Shown here one piece after another: positions 59,310 to 64,000 of a DNA stretch of 64,000 bases. Position numbers and translations under genes: made by a program. Position 1 is the stretch's first letter; each line of letters opens with the position of its first letter. The notes beneath the pieces were generated by a model. It worked only from the letters and a program-made list of their open reading frames with translations. It did no database searches and was not told the origin of the DNA. Source of the DNA: Lachnospiraceae bacterium (lineage in GTDB: Bacteria > Bacillota > Clostridia > Lachnospirales > Lachnospiraceae); contig JAETRD010000004.1 of NCBI GenBank assembly GCA_021770345.1, forward strand, positions 124,001 through 188,000, given 5' to 3'.

Positions 59310-60320
59310 TTACGTTTTTGTAAGGTTTTCTTTCGCGGGAAACGTGATCGTGACCCTCGTCCCCCGCCCCTCCTCCGAGGAGAGGCGCAGGTCCGCCTCC
59401 AGACAGCCGGCCACTCTGCGGCAGAGATAAAGCCCCATTCCCGTCGAACCGCCGCGCGCCCGCCCGTTCTGTCCCGTAAAGCCTCTGTCAAACACGCGCG
59501 GCTGTTCGTGAGCGGGAATCCCGATGCCGTTATCCGATACCGCAAGCTGCACCTGCTTCCCAAGCCGCCTTGCAGACAGCGTAACCACGGGATGTTCGCT
59601 CCGATACCGCGCCGCATTCTGCAAGAGCTGTCCCAGAAGAAAGGCTGCCCATTTTGCGTCGGTATACACGTTCTGTTCGATCTGTTCCGTTTCCACCCGG
59701 ACGCCGTTCTCGATCAGCAGCGTCCGATGATTTGCGATTGCCTGCGCAGCAATCTCCGCAAGGTCTGCCTCCCGGATCAGGATATCTTTCTCCGCACTTT
59801 CCGACCGCGCATAAAATAAAGCCCGCTCTACATGGGCCTTTATCTGTGCGAGCTCCGGCAGAAGCTTCTGCCGCGTCTTTGCATCCGCATTGCGGCAGAC
59901 GAGCTCCGCCGCGGTCATCGGGGTCTTGATCTCATGCACCCAGCTCTCGACATATTCCTGGTATGCCCGCTGCGCCTCCCGCGCGTCCGAGACGGCGCGG
60001 ATCATCGACTTCCCCGCTCTGCGGGTCAGCTCGAGCAGTTTGCGCTCATAGATGCCGTCTCCCTTCGGCACGCACTCCGCAAACAGATACTTTTCGTCAA
60101 GGCCGTCCATCACGGTCCATAGCTCCCGCAGCCTCGTCCGGCATTTATAGTAATCAAAAAGCAGCATACCGGCCGCAATCGCAAGCCAGGCAATCAGAAG
60201 AATCACAAGCACCCCTGCGGCCGTTCCCGTAGCCAGGAGAAATCCTGCCGCAGCAAAGGCAAATACCGTCCCGACAATCAGCCGCTCCGTGCGGTCCGAC
60301 AAATATTCCCGAAATGTCAT
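59310..60320 (-). CDS. BceS-type sensor histidine kinase
   Basis: A 336-residue intramembrane-sensing kinase: two membrane helices within residues 15-55 joined by an almost non-existent loop, so there is no own ligand domain. The H-box is ESWVHEIKTPMTA with its His. The ATPase domain has GQLLQNAARYRSE, VSDNGIGIPAHEQPRVFDRG and GGSTGMGLYLC. Such kinases listen to the BceAB transporter. Its ATG overlaps the regulator stop by four bases. Confidence 0.92.
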   Translation of the reverse strand: MTFREYLSDRTERLIVGTVFAFAAAGFLLATGTAAGVLVILLIAWLAIAAGMLLFDYYKCRTRLRELWTVMDGLDEKYLFAECVPKGDGIYERKLLELTRRAGKSMIRAVSDAREAQRAYQEYVESWVHEIKTPMTAAELVCRNADAKTRQKLLPELAQIKAHVERALFYARSESAEKDILIREADLAEIAAQAIANHRTLLIENGVRVETEQIEQNVYTDAKWAAFLLGQLLQNAARYRSEHPVVTLSARRLGKQVQLAVSDNGIGIPAHEQPRVFDRGFTGQNGRARGGSTGMGLYLCRRVAGCLEADLRLSSEEGRGTRVTITFPAKENLTKT

Positions 60321-60982
60321 AGCTGATACCCCATTCCCCGGCGCGTTTTAATCAGATCCGGCCGTCCCAGTTCCTCCAGTTTCTTTCGCAGGCGCGTCAC
60401 ATTTACGCTGAGCGTATTGTCGTCAATGTAAATCCGGTTCTCCCACAGCGTTTCGATCAAATCCGCGCGGGAGACAATCTCCCCGGGACGGCGCATCAGG
60501 CAGGCGAGTATCTGCAGCTCGTTGCGGGTCAGCTCCACCCTTCCCGACTCTGTCTGTGCCGTTCCCTTTGCCATATCGACGCGCAGCCCCAAAGCCTCCG
60601 TCACATCCGCTTCAGCCGTCCCGCCGCTGCGCCGCAGGACGGCTTTAATCCGGCTCATCAGCACCGGGATATTGTACGGTTTTGTGATGTAGTCGTCGCC
60701 GCCGAGACCGAGCGCCCGGATTTCATCGAGACTCGAATCCCGGCTCGTGACGAAAATAATCGGAATCCGAACCGTTTTTTGTAAGTCGGCGCACAGCCGA
60801 AAACCGTCTTTTCCGGGGAGGCCGATATCCAGAAGAATCAGCGCCGGGGCACTGCGCTTTACCTGCTCCGGAACATCCGAAAAATCGGTGACCGTCAGGG
60901 GCGCGTACCCTTCGTTTTCCAGCAGGAGTGCAAGCTCGTCCCGGATAACCGGGTCGTCCTCGATAATCATTATTTTCTGCAT
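60317..60982 (-). CDS. OmpR-family response regulator (BceR-like)
   Basis: A 221-residue regulator. Receiver domain with MIIEDDPVIRDELALLLENE, phosphoacceptor Asp in LILLDIGLPGKDGFRL and Lys in GDDYITKPYNIPVLMSR. The C-terminal winged helix has LTRNELQILACLMRRPGEIV and IDDNTLSVNVTRLRKKLEEL. First gene of the regulator-kinase-ATPase-permease operon, with AAAGGAGAG before its ATG. It probably activates the operon when the transporter meets a lantibiotic or bacitracin-like peptide. Confidence 0.93.
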   Translation of the reverse strand: MQKIMIIEDDPVIRDELALLLENEGYAPLTVTDFSDVPEQVKRSAPALILLDIGLPGKDGFRLCADLQKTVRIPIIFVTSRDSSLDEIRALGLGGDDYITKPYNIPVLMSRIKAVLRRSGGTAEADVTEALGLRVDMAKGTAQTESGRVELTRNELQILACLMRRPGEIVSRADLIETLWENRIYIDDNTLSVNVTRLRKKLEELGRPDLIKTRRGMGYQL

Positions 60983-61008
60983 ATCGGCTCTCCTTTCGTT
61001 TTCATTTG

Positions 61009-62553
61009 CTACTTAATACTTATACAACTCCACACACAGACAGGCGCCTCTCCGAGACCAGGCTGAATCTGTTCATCCCCGTTTAGCGTTCTTCCCGGAA
61101 CCCACTGCCCGTTCTCCATTTGCCCTTCCTGTAGTTTTAAAAAGGAAACTTTGCTGTTTTCATTGGGTTTCGCAAAAAAGTGTAGTCTGCTCATCATCCC
61201 CGCAATCAGAAAGCGATTCCCATCCAGTTCGAAAATAACGCCTGCCGCCAGCGGCTTTCCAGGTGCTGCGGGCAGATAGTCAATGACAATATTATACTCC
61301 CGAAAACGAAGATATGCACCTGCATCTGTTTCCGATTTTTTTATATAACACTGCATCCGGCCCGTTCCCCTGTATTTCAGGTACAAAGGTTCGATGCTCT
61401 GCAGCAGACGGTATGTTTTGCTCAGGTATTCTCTGCCGCCTTCCGTCTCAAACACTGCGGGATTGATATTTAATGCCGCCATCACCTCCGCGGACGGTCT
61501 CTCCGCCTCCTCCGGCGAAAGCCCCAGATCCTCAATCCCAAACGGCGAATAGCAGACTGCATGACAGTTCATAAACGCGTACAGACAATAAGACGCGGTC
61601 ACCGCATCTTTTCTCACTTCCGGAATAAACAGCGGATTTCCCGGATAACCGTATTCCTCCATCACCTCCGCCGTATACGGCACATAAATATCGGGTGCCA
61701 GCGCAAACAGGGACGGAGCCGCCGCCTTCCATATCCGGTGCACCTTCTTTACCGGACCGCCGGAAGGATAAGAACCGGCATACCAGGGATGCTGTCTCAG
61801 CCACACATTCGCATAGCACGGAAGCGGATATGCGTTGCGCCCGGCAGACGCGATTTTCTCGAGCGCCGACGCATAGTAATATGCCATAAAATATTCCCCG
61901 GCGTCTTCTCCGAAAGCTTCTTCCCAGGTTCCTTTCGTCTGATACGCTTCCGCCGCCTCTTCCGGTATCCGGCAGGCGAACATCTCTTCCGCCGACGCAC
62001 AGTAGTCCCGCTCGCTTCCGAGCAGCCCAACCTCATTTTCCACCTGCACGGCAATCACCGTGCGGCAGCCTTCATCCTGCTCCCTGATATGCCCCATAAG
62101 ATCCGCAAAAGCCGCCGCATCCCGTTCCACCGCAGCATCACAGAACGGGGAGATGGTATTTAACCTCTCCCCATTCCCGTTCCGTACCCGGAAGTATGTC
62201 CGGCTGTCCCGCTTCATCCACCCCGGCACATACATCGATTCCCCGTTTTTCCACAGTCCAAACCAGAGAAATACAAGCCGCATGTTCCGCTGCCGCGCCT
62301 GCAGGAGCAGGCCGTCTATGAGATCATACGCAAATCTGCCCTCCTCCGGCTCTGTCTGTTCCCAGTATACGGGGACAAGCAGCGTATTCAGATGCAGTCC
62401 CTCTATTTTATCCCACACGCGGGTTTCCATGTATTGTAAATCACTGGCGGAAGAATTATGCACCTCTCCCGCATAAGCAAAAAAAGGGCGATCCTCCACA
62501 TACAACGTCGGGATTCCGTTCAAATCCCTTATTTCCGGTATCTTATTTTCCAT
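61009..62553 (-). CDS. GH35-like beta-galactosidase family enzyme (DUF5597 C-terminus)
   Basis: A 514-residue protein of the GH35/GH42-like clan. TIM barrel: FFAYAGEVHNSSASDLQYME, LNTLLVPVYWEQTEPEEGRF, LVFLWFGLWKNGESMYVPGW, acid/base Glu in VIAVQVENEVGLLGS and probable nucleophile Glu in PLFIPEVRKDAVTASYC. The C-terminal 150 residues are of the DUF5597 type. No signal peptide, so it acts in the cytoplasm on imported oligosaccharides. GGAGG precedes the ATG, which overlaps the GH3 stop by 11 bases; the two are co-translated. The exact glycosidic bond is unknown. Confidence 0.85.
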   Translation of the reverse strand: MENKIPEIRDLNGIPTLYVEDRPFFAYAGEVHNSSASDLQYMETRVWDKIEGLHLNTLLVPVYWEQTEPEEGRFAYDLIDGLLLQARQRNMRLVFLWFGLWKNGESMYVPGWMKRDSRTYFRVRNGNGERLNTISPFCDAAVERDAAAFADLMGHIREQDEGCRTVIAVQVENEVGLLGSERDYCASAEEMFACRIPEEAAEAYQTKGTWEEAFGEDAGEYFMAYYYASALEKIASAGRNAYPLPCYANVWLRQHPWYAGSYPSGGPVKKVHRIWKAAAPSLFALAPDIYVPYTAEVMEEYGYPGNPLFIPEVRKDAVTASYCLYAFMNCHAVCYSPFGIEDLGLSPEEAERPSAEVMAALNINPAVFETEGGREYLSKTYRLLQSIEPLYLKYRGTGRMQCYIKKSETDAGAYLRFREYNIVIDYLPAAPGKPLAAGVIFELDGNRFLIAGMMSRLHFFAKPNENSKVSFLKLQEGQMENGQWVPGRTLNGDEQIQPGLGEAPVCVWSCISIK

Positions 62554-64000
62554 GTCTGCCTCCCTCTGTTTTTTGAGTCATGTACAGCAGATGCCTGACC
62601 GCATCCTCCATATTTTCCCGGGACACCCTTCCCTCGCGGTATCCCTGTAAGAGCTGCGCGATCACCGGAGGACCGCCGGGCATCACGATATCGTTGCCCG
62701 CCGCAACGGCATCCGCGCCGTCTGCGACCACATCCATATCGCCCCAGTCCGTGACGACCACCCCGCGGTAGCCCCATTCCCCTCTTAAAATATGTGTGCA
62801 CAGATCCGCGTTTCCGGCGGAAAACACGCCGTTGATTTTATTAAACGACGTCATCAGACAGACGACATCCGCCTCCTTTACCAGCATCTCAAACGGCTTT
62901 AGGTAAAGCTCGCGCGCCGCCCGTTCACTTAAAATTGAATCCGCCGCATCGTAGTGTCTGCTGCCGCTTCCTCTGCGGAAGGTTTCCTGCTCATTTGCCG
63001 CAAAATGCTTCGGACAGACCCGTACCGGATGGTTTTCCTGAACCCCCTTTGTCACCTCACAGGCACAGATGCCGGTCAGATAAGGATCCTCCGAAAAATA
63101 TTCGAAGTTTCTGCCGCCAAGCGGATGCCGGTGCAGATTCACCGCGGGCGCCAGCCAGACGTCCACCTGCTGCATTTCACACTCTGCCCCCACCGCATTT
63201 CCGAATTCATACCAGATACGCCTGTTGAACGCACACGCGGCAAGCATTTCCGACGGCCATGCCGTCTCGCCGATTCCGGCCGGCCCGTCCTTATATGACA
63301 CGGAATAAATGCCCGCCTCCTCTATCGCCGGTGACACATAACCGCTGCAGCCCGCCGGATGGCTGTTCGTCGTGAGCGGTTTTCCGTCCGAACCACAAAT
63401 GGTTTCCGGGTCGCTTCCGTCCCCGAAAGCGGCAAAGGGCGTTCCCGGCCCGTATCCGACACAAAGCGCCGCAAGCTGCTCTGTCGACAGTTGTTTTACC
63501 GCACTGTCCCGCATATCGCCGCCCTTCCCCGGACTGCGATCCGCACCCGAACCGTCCGCGCATACCTTCCCGTCTACATTTCCGCGTTCAAAAAGAACGT
63601 CCTTTGCATTGATCAAAATCTTCGGCGGAGAAAACATTCCCTCCGGACGGGTTGCGTTCGTGATTCGCTCCACACCCGCTTCTTTCGAACACAAGTCCGG
63701 CTGCTTTCTGCAGGACGCATTTTTTAAGCGGCCAAGGAACGCTATCTTTCCGCGGTTGCATTCCCGGATGCCGAGACGGTTTTCACATTGCTCGAGCAAA
63801 AGATCCTGCTCAGCCCGCACCAGAGCCGCCTCCTTTGTGTTTCGCGAAGAAGTCCCCGCCAGAATCCGGTACTCCCCCTGCGAAATCACATAGGCCGCCC
63901 GCGCTTCGTCATAATATCCCAGCTCTCTCCACGGAATCATAAGACAAATCTGCGCTTCCTCCCCGGGCTGCAGCAGATCCGTCTTCTCAAAGCCCTTCAG
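62543..64000 (-). CDS. GH3 glycoside hydrolase with swapped domain order, C-terminal 485 residues
   Basis: The gene enters from the right edge. The first visible residues (LKGFEKTDLLQPGEEAQICL and GEYRILAGTSSRNTKEAAL) are the fibronectin-III-like domain that normally ends GH3 enzymes. After a linker comes the (alpha/beta)8 catalytic domain that normally begins them: SYKDGPAGIGETAWPSEMLA, RNFEYFSEDPYLTG, CPKHFAANEQETFRRGSG and the nucleophile Asp in GVVVTDWGDMDVVADGADAV (codon 62747-62749). The order is thus reversed, as known for a few rumen beta-glucosidases (Ruminococcus albus, Butyrivibrio). The acid/base residue should lie in the unseen part. Probable beta-glucosidase or beta-xylosidase. 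Confidence 0.9.
   Translation of the reverse strand: MKGFEKTDLLQPGEEAQICLMIPWRELGYYDEARAAYVISQGEYRILAGTSSRNTKEAALVRAEQDLLLEQCENRLGIRECNRGKIAFLGRLKNASCRKQPDLCSKEAGVERITNATRPEGMFSPPKILINAKDVLFERGNVDGKVCADGSGADRSPGKGGDMRDSAVKQLSTEQLAALCVGYGPGTPFAAFGDGSDPETICGSDGKPLTTNSHPAGCSGYVSPAIEEAGIYSVSYKDGPAGIGETAWPSEMLAACAFNRRIWYEFGNAVGAECEMQQVDVWLAPAVNLHRHPLGGRNFEYFSEDPYLTGICACEVTKGVQENHPVRVCPKHFAANEQETFRRGSGSRHYDAADSILSERAARELYLKPFEMLVKEADVVCLMTSFNKINGVFSAGNADLCTHILRGEWGYRGVVVTDWGDMDVVADGADAVAAGNDIVMPGGPPVIAQLLQGYREGRVSRENMEDAVRHLLYMTQKTEGGRHGK

Overview
The window looks like a piece of chromosome from a gut-type Lachnospiraceae/Clostridia bacterium. The signs are AGGAGG-type ribosome binding sites throughout, sigma-A promoters with 17-bp spacers, families typical of this group (GPH symporters, LplB/LplC-type ABC importers with YesM/YesN regulators, Ro-alphaG1-like GH31, VanW, YitT, DUF362, split EcfA1/EcfA2/EcfT) and a moderately GC-rich coding background. 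The species cannot be named from the sequence alone. About 58 intact or edge-cut genes, several gene remnants and many regulatory sites can be supported. No tRNA, rRNA or CRISPR array was seen.

Layout. (1) 1-3.6 kb: alpha-L-rhamnosidase (GH78, cut by the edge), GPH sugar symporter and AraC regulator. (2) 3.7-6.4 kb: a decayed, AT-richer patch with a YdeI-like gene, a PfpI fragment beside a long inverted repeat, a frameshifted WYL regulator, an IS256-type transposase stub, and a DUF2442 gene with a truncated DUF4160 partner. (3) 6.4-7.5 kb: rplM-rpsI with a perfect consensus promoter. (4) 7.5-14.9 kb: TAXI-TRAP importer, Tm-1-like protein (UPF0261), PEP-hydrolase-like TIM barrel and SLC13 carrier in one operon, facing a GntR regulator across a perfect 22-bp palindrome. 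(5) 15-23.2 kb: esterase, YesM/YesN two-component pair and an oligosaccharide-type ABC importer. (6) 23.4-29.9 kb: a tightly overlapping operon of AIR-synthase-like protein, Lrp regulator, aminotransferase, trmL, ecfA1, ecfA2, ecfT and truA. (7) 30-36 kb: VanW protein, a 34-residue membrane peptide, exonuclease, B12/radical-SAM protein and MntP-like pump. (8) 36-41.6 kb: TetR, an MMPL/RND exporter and a partner protein with two in-frame repeat arrays. (9) 41.7-51.2 kb: small membrane proteins, ybaK, SseB-like protein, GH31, a hybrid kinase whose phosphoacceptor His is Asn, CPBP protease, DUF362 and YitT. (10) 51.3-56.4 kb: sugar isomerase, xylulokinase, LacI regulator and SDR. (11) 56.5-61 kb: a BceRSAB-like peptide-sensing/resistance module. 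(12) 61-64 kb: GH35-like enzyme and a GH3 enzyme with swapped domain order.

How they work together: the cell appears to be a glycan/plant-glycoside forager with several self-contained sugar modules, each an enzyme plus importer plus dedicated regulator. It also has an organic-anion module of unknown substrate (region 4) and envelope-defence modules (regions 8 and 11). The most intriguing candidate for an undescribed system is region 4. There the two domains of the tomato antiviral protein Tm-1 occur as separate overlapping genes between two unrelated organic-anion transporters. Next in interest are the apparent pseudo-histidine kinase, the MMPL partner with 15- and 12-residue repeats, and the coupling of the ECF core to an AIR-synthase-like protein, an Lrp regulator and an aminotransferase.
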